Assembly: GCA_028691595.1 (NCBI GenBank)
Contig: JAQUZA010000013.1
Location: 1-19,932 of the forward strand
Source of the DNA: Candidatus Rifleibacteriota bacterium
Lineage (GTDB): Bacteria; Muiribacteriota; Ozemobacteria; Ozemobacterales; Ozemobacteraceae
Direction: 5' to 3'
Length of the DNA: 19,932 nucleotides
The notes under the pieces: generated by a model
What the model was told of the DNA's origin: nothing
The model's database searches: none
The model's input: only the letters and a program-made list of their open reading frames with translations
Part shown: positions 1-6,960 of the stretch, piece by piece
Layout: each line of letters begins with the position of its first letter
Numbering within the stretch: the stretch's first letter is position 1
Program-made: the position numbers and the translations under genes

Positions 1-3
1 CGA

Positions 4-32
4 TTGACAAGTCCGATATTTTAGTTTAAGAT
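4..32 (+). promoter_or_regulatory. Probable sigma-70-type promoter of the prepilin gene
   Basis: A perfect TTGACA (4-9) is followed after 17 bases by TAAGAT (27-32), which matches four of six -10 consensus positions, including the first two and last two. Transcription would begin near 39-40 and leave a leader of about 43 bases before the prepilin ATG at 83. A second TTGACC at 37-42 has a poorer -10 partner. This is a consensus match by eye only. Confidence 0.5.
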
Positions 33-82
33 TAGGTTGACCGAAGTTCTAATTTTATTTTTATCTGGAAGGAGTCTTTATT

Positions 83-442
83 ATGAACCGCAAAGGCTTT
101 ACGTTGATTGAACTTATGATCGTTATCGCTATTATTGGTATTCTGGCCGCCATTGCAATCCCGAACTTCCGCAAGGCACGCGAACAGGCACGCGAAAAGG
201 CATGCTACGCCAACATGAGGGTTATCCTTGGTGCAATCGAAATGTACAACATGGACAACACCAGCATGATGGCTACCCTTGCCGACACCGATGCCACCAC
301 TTCCGGTGGTAAACTCGTTTCTGGTAAGTATCTCAAGAGCCCCGTCACCAGACCCGAAAAAAGCTGCTCTTATTCTGGCGCTGCCATGGATGGTACCGGT
401 TTGATCGTCTGCAGTATCCATGGTACTGTTGAAGGCAACTAA
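83..442 (+). CDS. Type IV prepilin / pseudopilin-like protein
   Basis: A 119-residue secreted pilin subunit with a class III leader. The leader is four residues plus Gly5, with predicted cleavage Gly5|Phe6, and is followed by the FTLIELMIVIAIIGILAAIA hydrophobic helix containing the conserved Glu at mature position +5 (Glu10). The helix continues as a charged amphipathic stretch (residues 29-40). The C-terminal head is very small, about 75 residues, with three cysteines (41, 95, 110); Cys95 and Cys110 could form a disulfide. A strong ribosome site (GGAAGGAG, 67-74) lies eight bases before the ATG. The gene has its own promoter and a strong terminator, so it is probably transcribed alone and abundantly. 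The next gene is related to prepilin peptidase. Whether it builds a pilus, a secretion pseudopilus or a sensor cannot be told from sequence. Similar short pilins occur, as I recall, in many copies in Riflebacteria. Confidence 0.92.
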   Translation: MNRKGFTLIELMIVIAIIGILAAIAIPNFRKAREQAREKACYANMRVILGAIEMYNMDNTSMMATLADTDATTSGGKLVSGKYLKSPVTRPEKSCSYSGAAMDGTGLIVCSIHGTVEGN

Positions 443-454
443 GCTTACAGTCCT

Positions 455-487
455 AAAAAAGAGCGACTTATGTCGCTCTTTTTTTTT
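455..487 (+). terminator. Rho-independent terminator after the prepilin
   Basis: GAGCGAC (461-467) and GTCGCTC (472-478) form a perfect seven-pair stem around a TTAT loop. It is flanked by A455-460 upstream and nine T downstream (479-487), so the stem can extend by A-T pairs. It lies 12 bases past the prepilin stop codon. The A-run/T-run symmetry could also let it work on the - strand, although no - strand gene ends here. Confidence 0.93.
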
Positions 488-544
488 GCCCGGAATTATT
501 ATAAACTGTGATGCATTCGTGCTACAGCAAAGGAACCAATTTCA

Positions 545-1267
545 GTGCCACAGAATGAAGCGCTGCATCTTTTATTAACCGCCTTCTTTACCGTTTTTGG
601 CAGCCTGCTTGGCAGCTTCAGCAATGTGGTCATTCTGCGAATGGCCAGCGGCAAATCAGTAATTTTTCCGCCTTCAGCCTGCCCGACCTGCAATCATCAA
701 CTGCATGCCATCGATCTGTTCCCTGTGTTCAGCTGGCTTTTTCTGCGCGGCAAATGCCGTTACTGTCAGGTAGCAATCTCCTGTCAGTATCCTCTGGTTG
801 AGGCAGTGATTGCAACCATCGTTGGCCTGAGCTTTTTTAAACTGGGAGCTGGTTCTGAGTTCATCGTCACCTCAGCCAGACTGGTTATCTGGTTTATTGC
901 CTCGGTAATCTTCTTTCGTAACGAGGTACAAAAACCTGAACCATTCTTCTGGGCCGTAGTTTATTTTGTGGCCCTCAACTACCCTGTTTATGGCTGCCCA
1001 TTCATTGACAGACGAATGCTGGCAATTCCATTTTTAGCCACAATTGTCGGTTTTATCGCCAGTATCAGAAACCAGACCGTCGAAATATTCAAATGGGGTT
1101 GTCTGGCTTTTCTTCTGGTTTTCAGCCTGTTAAACAGATTCTGGTTTTACCCGGCAATTCCAGTAATCATACTGGCATTGCTCCATATCCCCGAAAACAC
1201 AAAAAAACCTGCCAGGGCAGTGTTTTTTGCGCTGCAGCTGGCAGGAATTTTCAGTAATCTATTTTAG
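545..1267 (+). CDS. Prepilin-peptidase-like membrane protein lacking the GxGD catalytic motif
   Basis: 240 residues starting with GTG, with AAAGGA about ten bases upstream. The first 90 residues match the N-terminal domain of type IV prepilin peptidases (PilD/GspO): GSLLGSFSNVVILR, then a four-cysteine zinc motif (Cys46, 49, 71, 74; CPTC...CRYC), then the QYPLVEA segment. The rest is hydrophobic, with about six possible membrane segments (roughly 108-124, 134-148, 158-174, 184-198, 200-214, 224-239). Family members use two catalytic aspartates, one in a D-x6-[IL]P motif and one in GxGD. Here Asp155 in FIDRRMLAIPF fits the first motif by spacing, but there is no GxGD or any other aspartate except Asp57. 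The protein is therefore probably not an active peptidase, although the N-terminal domain, linked to N-methylation in PilD, is intact. The gene ends two bases from the convergent gene's end, with no frame continuing the missing half. Confidence 0.8.
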   Translation: MPQNEALHLLLTAFFTVFGSLLGSFSNVVILRMASGKSVIFPPSACPTCNHQLHAIDLFPVFSWLFLRGKCRYCQVAISCQYPLVEAVIATIVGLSFFKLGAGSEFIVTSARLVIWFIASVIFFRNEVQKPEPFFWAVVYFVALNYPVYGCPFIDRRMLAIPFLATIVGFIASIRNQTVEIFKWGCLAFLLVFSLLNRFWFYPAIPVIILALLHIPENTKKPARAVFFALQLAGIFSNLF

Positions 1268-1269
1268 GT

Positions 1270-2613
1270 TTATGCAGCCTTATGGCGCATATAATATTCA
1301 GCTTCTCTGGCACAATTTGAATCCGGGGCCAGCTCGGTAATACGCCTGAACCTGTCAAGGCAGGCAGGCAGTTTAAGCTTTCGTTCGAGCTCACCCAGTC
1401 GCAAAAGAGTTTCTGGATTTTCGCAGCCAAGTTCGACTGAACGCATCAATGCCTTCTGTTCTTCAACATCGTTGGCAAGCTGACGATAAACGACTGCCAG
1501 ACCAGCAAAGGCACCCATGCAGTTTTCATTGATCATCAGGGTGCGCTGATATTCTTCTATGGCCTCTTTATACAGACCCCGGGCTGAATAAAGTTCACCC
1601 AGCAGTCTATGCCCTTCAAGGTGGCCGGGAAACTGCCGGAACAAACTATCAAGTGACTTTTCAGCCCTGGTAAAATCCTTCTGTTTCAGCAGCATTTCAG
1701 CGAGTTTTACAATAAATTCCGGGCGTTCAGAAGCCAGAACCGTAAGCTGTCGGTATGTTTCAACTGCCTGGTCATACTCTCCGGCAGCCTCATAAATTTC
1801 GGCCAGTGATTTCCAGTATGAGATGTTTTTTTCATCGAGTTCAACCAGCTTTTCCATGGCAACAATCGCCTGGTCAAAATCTGACAGCCGGAAATGACAC
1901 TGAGCAGTCAGATACATTGATCGATGCTGCAGATCACTCTTTCGACATGCCATTCTGAAATGTGATATGGCCATGGCGAATTTTCGCTGTCTGAACAGGC
2001 AGCCAGCCAGATTAAAGTGAGCATCAAATGCGCCCGGGTTAGTGCTGATAATTTTTCTGAAGCATTTCATGGCACCATTCAGATCGTTCTGCTTCATCAG
2101 CAGCGTTCCAAGGGCAAAATTGGCCACTTCAAGATCCGGCTGTGCTTCAAGAACCAGACGAAACTGGGCCACCGCACCATTGAAATCGCCATAGCGGTTC
2201 AATTGCTCAGCGAGGGTAAGTCTGATTTCGGGTTTATCAGGTGCTGAATTGGCTGCAAGCATCATGAATGAAATCTGCCGCCCCGCATCACCAAGGCATT
2301 CATAAAGTCTGGCGTAGGTAATGAATGCCGAAGCCATTCCCGGCCTCAGTTCAATAGCGCGGTCGAGATGAAACTGAGCATCAGAGTATGCCGAAGTTCT
2401 GATCAGGCACCCCGCAAGTTCAACAATGACCTGCGCATTATCAGGGTCTGATTTGAGAATCTTTTCGAAGGTTGCAGCCGCCTTTTTGTTATCGCCGTTG
2501 CGAACGTAAAGTCGGCCAAGTCGAAGCATGAGTTCAACATCATCAGGGCTTTTTCGGCTCTGCTGTTCAAGCTGGACGAGCAGCCCATCGAGTTCTTTAG
2601 GGCTTTCTAGCAT
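1270..2613 (-). CDS. Tetratricopeptide-repeat protein (about twelve repeats)
   Basis: 447 residues built almost entirely of TPR units of about 34 residues from residue 25 to near the C-terminus. Examples are the units beginning VELMLRLGRLYVRNGD, VANFALGTLLMKQND, EGHRLLGELYSARGLYKEA and PETLLRLGELERKL, each with the usual small/large residue pattern and the helix-ending DP or NP turn. There is no signal peptide or membrane segment, so it is probably a cytoplasmic scaffold that binds other proteins; its partners are unknown. AGAGG lies about ten bases before the ATG. It is the last gene of the rlmN-PASTA-kinase-rpe run, 23 bases after rpe, and could be cotranscribed with it. It may be a client or adaptor of the neighbouring kinase-fold protein, but that is only positional inference. 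Confidence 0.85.
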   Translation of the reverse strand: MLESPKELDGLLVQLEQQSRKSPDDVELMLRLGRLYVRNGDNKKAAATFEKILKSDPDNAQVIVELAGCLIRTSAYSDAQFHLDRAIELRPGMASAFITYARLYECLGDAGRQISFMMLAANSAPDKPEIRLTLAEQLNRYGDFNGAVAQFRLVLEAQPDLEVANFALGTLLMKQNDLNGAMKCFRKIISTNPGAFDAHFNLAGCLFRQRKFAMAISHFRMACRKSDLQHRSMYLTAQCHFRLSDFDQAIVAMEKLVELDEKNISYWKSLAEIYEAAGEYDQAVETYRQLTVLASERPEFIVKLAEMLLKQKDFTRAEKSLDSLFRQFPGHLEGHRLLGELYSARGLYKEAIEEYQRTLMINENCMGAFAGLAVVYRQLANDVEEQKALMRSVELGCENPETLLRLGELERKLKLPACLDRFRRITELAPDSNCAREAEYYMRHKAA

Positions 2614-2636
2614 TTTATCTGCCTCTGGTATCTTTA

Positions 2637-3293
2637 TTAGAGGCTCTGAACTTCCCTGACCAGCGTTTTTTTATCGGTGGCAGTGAAAAATGCAGAGCCC
2701 ATTACTAATACATCGGCACCTGCTTCGCAAATTCTTTGCGCATTCTTCAAAGATATGCCACCATCGACCTGAATCAAAGTCTTCAGGCCTTTTGCATCAA
2801 TCATTTTGCGTAACTTCGAGATTTTTTCAATCACCGGCTCAATAAGCTGTTGCCCGCCAAACCCCGGGTTCACAGTCATTAAAAGAACCTGGTCGCATTC
2901 TTCCAGAACATATTCGATCTCGCAAAGTGGAGTTTGTGGATTCAGAGTTATGCCGGAAGCCAGACCCATTTCGCGAATGGCGGTCAGATAGCGGTGTGAA
3001 TGGCGGCAAGCCTCTATATGAAAAGTTATACGGTCTGCCCCTGCATCACGCCACGCCTCTAACCACTTTTCAGGCTGTTCAATCATCAGGTGAACATCGA
3101 AAGGCAGTTTTGAATGGGCTTTGAAAGCCTTGATCACCGGCGGCCCAAAGGTCAGGTTTGGTACAAAATGACCGTCCATGACATCGACGTGAATCCAGTC
3201 AGCACCAGAATCTTCAATGACCTTCAATTCATCGGCCATTCTGGCAAAGTCGGCAGATAGAATAGAGGGTGCAATCAGTGTAGATTTTTTCAT
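2637..3293 (-). CDS. rpe: Ribulose-phosphate 3-epimerase
   Basis: 218 residues, the usual length for this TIM-barrel enzyme. It interconverts ribulose 5-phosphate and xylulose 5-phosphate in the pentose phosphate pathway. Visible signatures in order are APSILSADF (8-16, catalytic Ser), WIHVDVMDGHFVPN (33-46, metal-binding His35 and Asp37), FDVHLMI (65-71, metal-binding His), the MTVNPGFGGQ phosphate loop in mid-protein, and QVDGGIS near residue 175 carrying the second catalytic Asp. All expected catalytic and metal ligands are present. It starts four bases after the kinase-like gene stops; the ribosome site (GGTGA) is weak and overlaps that stop, which suggests translational coupling. Linkage of rpe to rlmN and a PASTA kinase is well known in Firmicutes. 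Confidence 0.97.
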   Translation of the reverse strand: MKKSTLIAPSILSADFARMADELKVIEDSGADWIHVDVMDGHFVPNLTFGPPVIKAFKAHSKLPFDVHLMIEQPEKWLEAWRDAGADRITFHIEACRHSHRYLTAIREMGLASGITLNPQTPLCEIEYVLEECDQVLLMTVNPGFGGQQLIEPVIEKISKLRKMIDAKGLKTLIQVDGGISLKNAQRICEAGADVLVMGSAFFTATDKKTLVREVQSL

Positions 3294-3297
3294 GCGC

Positions 3298-4545
3298 TCA
3301 CCAGAAAAGAATTAAAAATACCATTGCGACCAGGCACAGACCCATAAAAATCACCGGATTCTGCAGCCAATGGCGCTCTTCCTGATTTTTCCAGGCGTTC
3401 CCAGATTCAACGCTTGCGTTTGAAGTGGCAGAAACTGGCTTAACCAGTCGCAGATGTTTTTTTCCTGGCGATTTTGCAGGCATTTCAGCATTATCGCCAA
3501 TACTATCTCTGCCGGAATTGTCGACAACCAGAGCAAGATTGCCTTCAATTGAGGTATGGCCATAGCCTTCTGCTGTTTCATCGGCAACATTCACCTGATC
3601 ACCATTTGCTTTGAGGCTTGCAGCACCTGCAGCGTATTGATTACCACCAGACACTGGCAATTTAACTACCGGGGGCATAGAAGTGTTAACGTTTGACATT
3701 CTGCCGTTTAGAGCATCAACAACCTGTGAAGCCATCGAGAGCTGGCGGCTGCGGCTGCGAATATTCGTTTCTCTCAGAGTGCCCGAAAGATCGGCAAGAG
3801 CTTTGAGAAATTCTTCATGACTGTTGAACCTTTTGCCCATTTCCCGGGTCAGAGTTCGGCGCACAAAATCGACAACCCGTGACAGCTGCTCGGGCATCAT
3901 TTCGGGGTGTCTTATGCGTAGGAGCTTTTCAAGCTTCATATCCCACAACTCATTGATTCCACCGCGTTTGCGAATTGGTGACTCGCCTGCCAGCAGCTCA
4001 AAAAAGGTTGAACCGAGAAAAAACAGATCGGAATGAATGCCGGAGCCTTCACTTCGGGTGGTTCTGCTCGCGAGTTTCAACCTTGGGTGGGTGAATGAAA
4101 GAATACTTAGATGGCCATCGTCACGCCTCAAAACATTCGACAATTTGATGGTGCGATGTTCGATTTTCTGGTCACAGGCATATTGCAGTACCGCGGCAAT
4201 ATCCTGAATTATCCTGATGCAGTCATTTAGAGGCAACACGCTTTCCTTGATCAGCGAATGCAGATCTTTGCCATTAACAACTGTTGAAACAACGTATGGC
4301 CTGTCGTCATACATATCAACATCAAGAACTTCAGCAATCAGCGGGTGCGACAACCCGGCGAACGACTTGATTTCATCGCTGAAACCACGTACACGTTCAG
4401 GATTGGCAGCCATTTCCTCTTTGAGAATCTTAATTACCACACGCGTGCCTGTGGCGACTTCCAGGGCCGAAAAAATCTCATACATGTGGCTCTCAGAGAA
4501 AGCAGCTTCAATTTTATACTTTTCGTTAATCAATTCACCGATCAT
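3298..4545 (-). CDS. Membrane-anchored Ser/Thr protein kinase homologue, predicted pseudokinase
   Basis: 415 residues. Residues 1-255 follow the bacterial PknB/PrkC kinase fold: beta-3 Lys39 in VVIKIL, helix-C Glu58 (in DEIKSFAGLSHP), a catalytic-loop region at 130-137, and helix F SDLFFLGSTFFELLAGESP. The catalytic residues are missing. HRD is HRT (Thr132) and DFG is SFT (Ser150), while Lys39, Lys134 and Asn137 remain. The glycine-rich loop is degenerate (AFSESHMYE) and the activation segment lacks GTPxYxxPE. It is therefore expected to bind nucleotide weakly or not at all and not to phosphorylate. A Ser/Gly-rich linker (about 255-395) leads to one C-terminal membrane segment (397-415), a tail anchor that keeps the kinase fold in the cytoplasm. 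There are no PASTA domains; these are in the preceding gene, 26 bases upstream. A strong GGAGG precedes the ATG. Confidence 0.87.
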   Translation of the reverse strand: MIGELINEKYKIEAAFSESHMYEIFSALEVATGTRVVIKILKEEMAANPERVRGFSDEIKSFAGLSHPLIAEVLDVDMYDDRPYVVSTVVNGKDLHSLIKESVLPLNDCIRIIQDIAAVLQYACDQKIEHRTIKLSNVLRRDDGHLSILSFTHPRLKLASRTTRSEGSGIHSDLFFLGSTFFELLAGESPIRKRGGINELWDMKLEKLLRIRHPEMMPEQLSRVVDFVRRTLTREMGKRFNSHEEFLKALADLSGTLRETNIRSRSRQLSMASQVVDALNGRMSNVNTSMPPVVKLPVSGGNQYAAGAASLKANGDQVNVADETAEGYGHTSIEGNLALVVDNSGRDSIGDNAEMPAKSPGKKHLRLVKPVSATSNASVESGNAWKNQEERHWLQNPVIFMGLCLVAMVFLILFW

Positions 4546-4571
4546 TTCTGCCTCCAGACTGATTTGCCATT

Positions 4572-5777
4572 TTATGGCTCAACTCTGCGTTCTTCAACCG
4601 GAACGTCATTTATATAAATCTGTACTTTACTATTCGGCACAACAGGTACCTTTACCTTAACAAGTTCAAGAGGTTTGTGAGCACCGGCGTAAACTTGCTG
4701 CCGACCCTCTGCGGTAATATGAATGAACTTAACCTCTTTTGGCATGAAGCCATCTGGCATTACAAAGCTCATTTCGCGGTCAACCACAGGAGCGGAAATT
4801 TTAACTGGAGTCCTGTCGACAGGTTGTCCGGCAACAACGTTTTCTTCACCGGCCACAATCACCCGCGGCGGAGCCTGACCAACTGCCGGCTGTGCCGAAG
4901 CCGCGGCAGAGACCTGCGAAGTAATAACCGCTGGCGGGGCAAATCTGGCTTCAGCGGGCTTAACATTTTCAATTCCGGAATAAATCTCAAATTTTTTCAA
5001 GTCTGCAATGGTTGCAGTTCCATCGTCGCTTCCAGATGAAACCAGAAGACTGACGACTTCGCCACGCCTCAGCTGCGAGTAAGGTGCTGGGCTGGTTGAG
5101 ATAATCTGAAATTTTTGGCGATTCGAATCTGGTTTTGAATAAATTCGGCCAAAATTAAGACCCCAGGCTTTCAGGCGGTTCTTGGCATCATCGAGGGCCA
5201 CTCCTGAAAGGTTTGGCAGCGTAAGATATTCTGGTCTTCGGCCAAGACTGATGAGAAGATCAACATCTTTGTTTACTCCATATTCCTCTGAAGGCAGCGG
5301 GGACTGCCCAACGATACGATCAGGAGCAATCTTGTCTGAGAAAATATACGCGCGGTCACCGCCCGCGAGCTGGGCATTCATAAGTGCCACATCAACTTCA
5401 CGCATACTGTTGCCAACCAGGTCAGGAACATTTACCTTCTGCAGGCCAAGAGAGATAGAGAGAAGAACCTGCTTGCCGGGTTTAACAACAGCTCCCGGCT
5501 CTGGAAACTGAGCAATAACGTGATCTTTGACATGTTGATCATCAAATTTTTCATCACGGCGCACAACCTCAAGCCCGGCGGGCTTTGATTTCATGACTTC
5601 AACTATATGTTTGCCACGGAAATCAGGAACAATAACAGTGCCACCGCGGTTGAAAAACTCATTCAGCTTGTTGTAGGCAAAATATACGCCACCAACAAGA
5701 ACTGCCAACAGAATCGACATCAAGATAGTCATCTTGATGAGAATCGACAGACAAGAATCACTTTTTTTCCTGGTCAT
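4572..5777 (-). CDS. Single-pass membrane protein with three extracytoplasmic PASTA domains
   Basis: 401 residues from the preferred ATG at 5777 (MTRKKSDS), which has AGGA about ten bases upstream and overlaps the end of rlmN by 20 bases. A longer frame back to 5825 would overlap rlmN by 68 bases. Topology is a short positive N-terminus, one membrane segment (about 10-35), then three PASTA repeats outside: 48-111 (TVIVPDFRGK), 115-179 (VNVPDLVGNS) and 183-249 (LTLPNLSGVA). Each has the VPxLxG-type start, a helix, and a ...SxSLG or ...SSG end. A Pro/Ala-rich linker (about 270-330) leads to a C-terminal region of about 75 residues that I do not recognise. PASTA domains bind peptidoglycan fragments and lipid II in PknB/PrkC and PBPs. 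There is no kinase or transpeptidase domain in this protein. The next gene is a kinase-fold protein, so together they look like the two halves of a PASTA kinase. Confidence 0.9.
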   Translation of the reverse strand: MTRKKSDSCLSILIKMTILMSILLAVLVGGVYFAYNKLNEFFNRGGTVIVPDFRGKHIVEVMKSKPAGLEVVRRDEKFDDQHVKDHVIAQFPEPGAVVKPGKQVLLSISLGLQKVNVPDLVGNSMREVDVALMNAQLAGGDRAYIFSDKIAPDRIVGQSPLPSEEYGVNKDVDLLISLGRRPEYLTLPNLSGVALDDAKNRLKAWGLNFGRIYSKPDSNRQKFQIISTSPAPYSQLRRGEVVSLLVSSGSDDGTATIADLKKFEIYSGIENVKPAEARFAPPAVITSQVSAAASAQPAVGQAPPRVIVAGEENVVAGQPVDRTPVKISAPVVDREMSFVMPDGFMPKEVKFIHITAEGRQQVYAGAHKPLELVKVKVPVVPNSKVQIYINDVPVEERRVEP

Positions 5778-6798
5778 CACTTTTTCCTGCAAGCTGGCCA
5801 CACGCGGCCAGAATTTCCTGCCCACGTGATTTTCTCACGGTGACAGCAACACCTGCTTTTTTAAGAATTTTGCGAAATTCCTTTTCATCCTTTTCGTTCG
5901 AGGGATCATAAGGCGAGCCCGGAAAGTGGTTGAAACGCACGATATTTACATGCACAAGCAAACCTTCGCAAAAACTGACAAGGTTCATGGCATCCTGAAC
6001 CTGATCATTAAAGTTCTTCAGCAGCACAACTTCGAGGGTTACACGACGGCTGGTGCGCTCGCCATAAGCAGCAATCGCCTCTCTCAGCTTCGCAACCGGG
6101 TAACGTTTATTTAAAGGAACCAGCGAAGTTCTGGTGGCATTATCTGCGGCGTGCAGCGAAACCGCGAGGTTCACTTCACCGGGTCTGTCCATCAGTTCAG
6201 CGATTCCTTCAATAACCCCTGAGGTGGAAATGGTTATGCGCCGGGTGGCAAGACCAAGCCCTTGAGGGTCGGTCAACACATCGATAGCTTCAAAAAGAGC
6301 CGCCCGATTGAAAAACGGTTCGCCCATTCCCATGAAGACGATATTGGTCGGCTTTTTGCCGGTTCTTTTAACAAGCAGCATCACCTGCAGAACAATCTCG
6401 TCTGAAGAGAGATTGCGTTTGAATCCCATTTCGCCGGTGCGACAGAAAACACAGCCCACGGCACAGCCAACCTGAGTTGAAAGGCAGAAGGTCAAAGAGT
6501 CTTCGTCTGGTATGGCCACAGCTTCGATAAGTTCGCCGTCTCCAAGTTTGACCACTACTTTGCTGGTGCCATCACGGTCCTGAAGGTATTTTTCGACAGG
6601 TGGAAGAATTTTAGGGAATGCCTTTTTAAGCTTTTCGCGGTCAGGCAACGACAGATTGGTCATTTCGTCAAACGAAAAAACAAATTTGCGAAAAATCCAG
6701 TCGCGCACCTGCTTTGCTCTGAAAGCAGGCATCTCAAGGTCGGCGAGAGTTTTCTGAAATTCGCTGAAACCACAAAGAAACAAAGATTTTGCTGTCAT
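5758..6798 (-). CDS. rlmN: 23S rRNA (adenine-2503-C2)/tRNA (A37) methyltransferase
   Basis: 346 residues from the ATG at 6798, chosen because AAGGGGAAG lies just upstream; an in-frame ATG at 6822 would add eight residues with no comparable ribosome site. This is a radical-SAM enzyme that methylates C2 of A2503 in 23S rRNA and A37 of some tRNAs, affecting decoding fidelity. Visible features are the N-terminal RNA-binding segment (RAKQVRDWIF), the radical-SAM cluster CxxxCxxC (Cys112, Cys116, Cys119) followed by RTGEMGFKRNL, the FMGMGEPFFN loop, and the essential cysteine near the C-terminus (Cys333 in ILAACGQLAG) used in the methyl-transfer intermediate. It appears complete and active. It leads the group rlmN-PASTA-kinase-rpe-TPR. 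I see no convincing promoter in the 157 bases upstream. Confidence 0.97.
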   Translation of the reverse strand: MTAKSLFLCGFSEFQKTLADLEMPAFRAKQVRDWIFRKFVFSFDEMTNLSLPDREKLKKAFPKILPPVEKYLQDRDGTSKVVVKLGDGELIEAVAIPDEDSLTFCLSTQVGCAVGCVFCRTGEMGFKRNLSSDEIVLQVMLLVKRTGKKPTNIVFMGMGEPFFNRAALFEAIDVLTDPQGLGLATRRITISTSGVIEGIAELMDRPGEVNLAVSLHAADNATRTSLVPLNKRYPVAKLREAIAAYGERTSRRVTLEVVLLKNFNDQVQDAMNLVSFCEGLLVHVNIVRFNHFPGSPYDPSNEKDEKEFRKILKKAGVAVTVRKSRGQEILAACGQLAGKSDDQEKK

Positions 6799-6828
6799 TT
6801 TCTTCCCCTTCTGACAATACATCGGCAG

Positions 6829-6849
6829 TCTTCAGTAAACTGCTGAAGA
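6829..6849. repeat. Small hairpin upstream of rlmN
   Basis: TCTTCAG (6829-6835) and CTGAAGA (6843-6849) form a perfect seven-pair inverted repeat around a seven-base loop. It lies about 30 bases upstream of the rlmN start, within its probable leader. It is not followed by a T-run in either direction that would make it a terminator. Any regulatory role is speculation. Confidence 0.35.
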
Positions 6850-6922
6850 AAAACTGCAACTGTTTAGAAATCACCAGAACGCTGTCTCCGGTGAATTCCA
6901 GAAAAATTTAATGGTTACCTTT

Positions 6923-6960
6923 ACTGATCAGTTCAATACCTTTGAACCGCAAAAATCAGT
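6923..6960. repeat. Bipartite inverted repeat at the end of the chemoreceptor gene
   Basis: An inner repeat GTTCAA (6931-6936)/TTGAAC (6942-6947) with a five-base loop sits inside an outer repeat ACTGAT (6923-6928)/ATCAGT (6955-6960). The outer right arm contains the stop codon of the chemoreceptor gene. The arms are separated by unpaired CA and CGCAAAA. Lacking a 3' U-tract on the - strand, it is not a classical terminator; it could be a weak RNA end structure or a protein site. Confidence 0.35.

Noticed and set aside
1260..1275. Bidirectional terminator between the convergent gene ends
   Set aside because: Only two bases separate the stop codons and I see no hairpin with a T-run at the junction.
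5778..5825. Longer start of the PASTA protein at 5825
   Set aside because: It would add 16 residues lying wholly inside rlmN with no ribosome site. The ATG at 5777 has AGGA upstream and places a positive tail just before the membrane segment.
6829..6849. Rho-independent terminator between the chemoreceptor and rlmN
   Set aside because: The stem is only seven pairs with a seven-base loop and has no T-run after it on the - strand. Kept only as a small inverted repeat.
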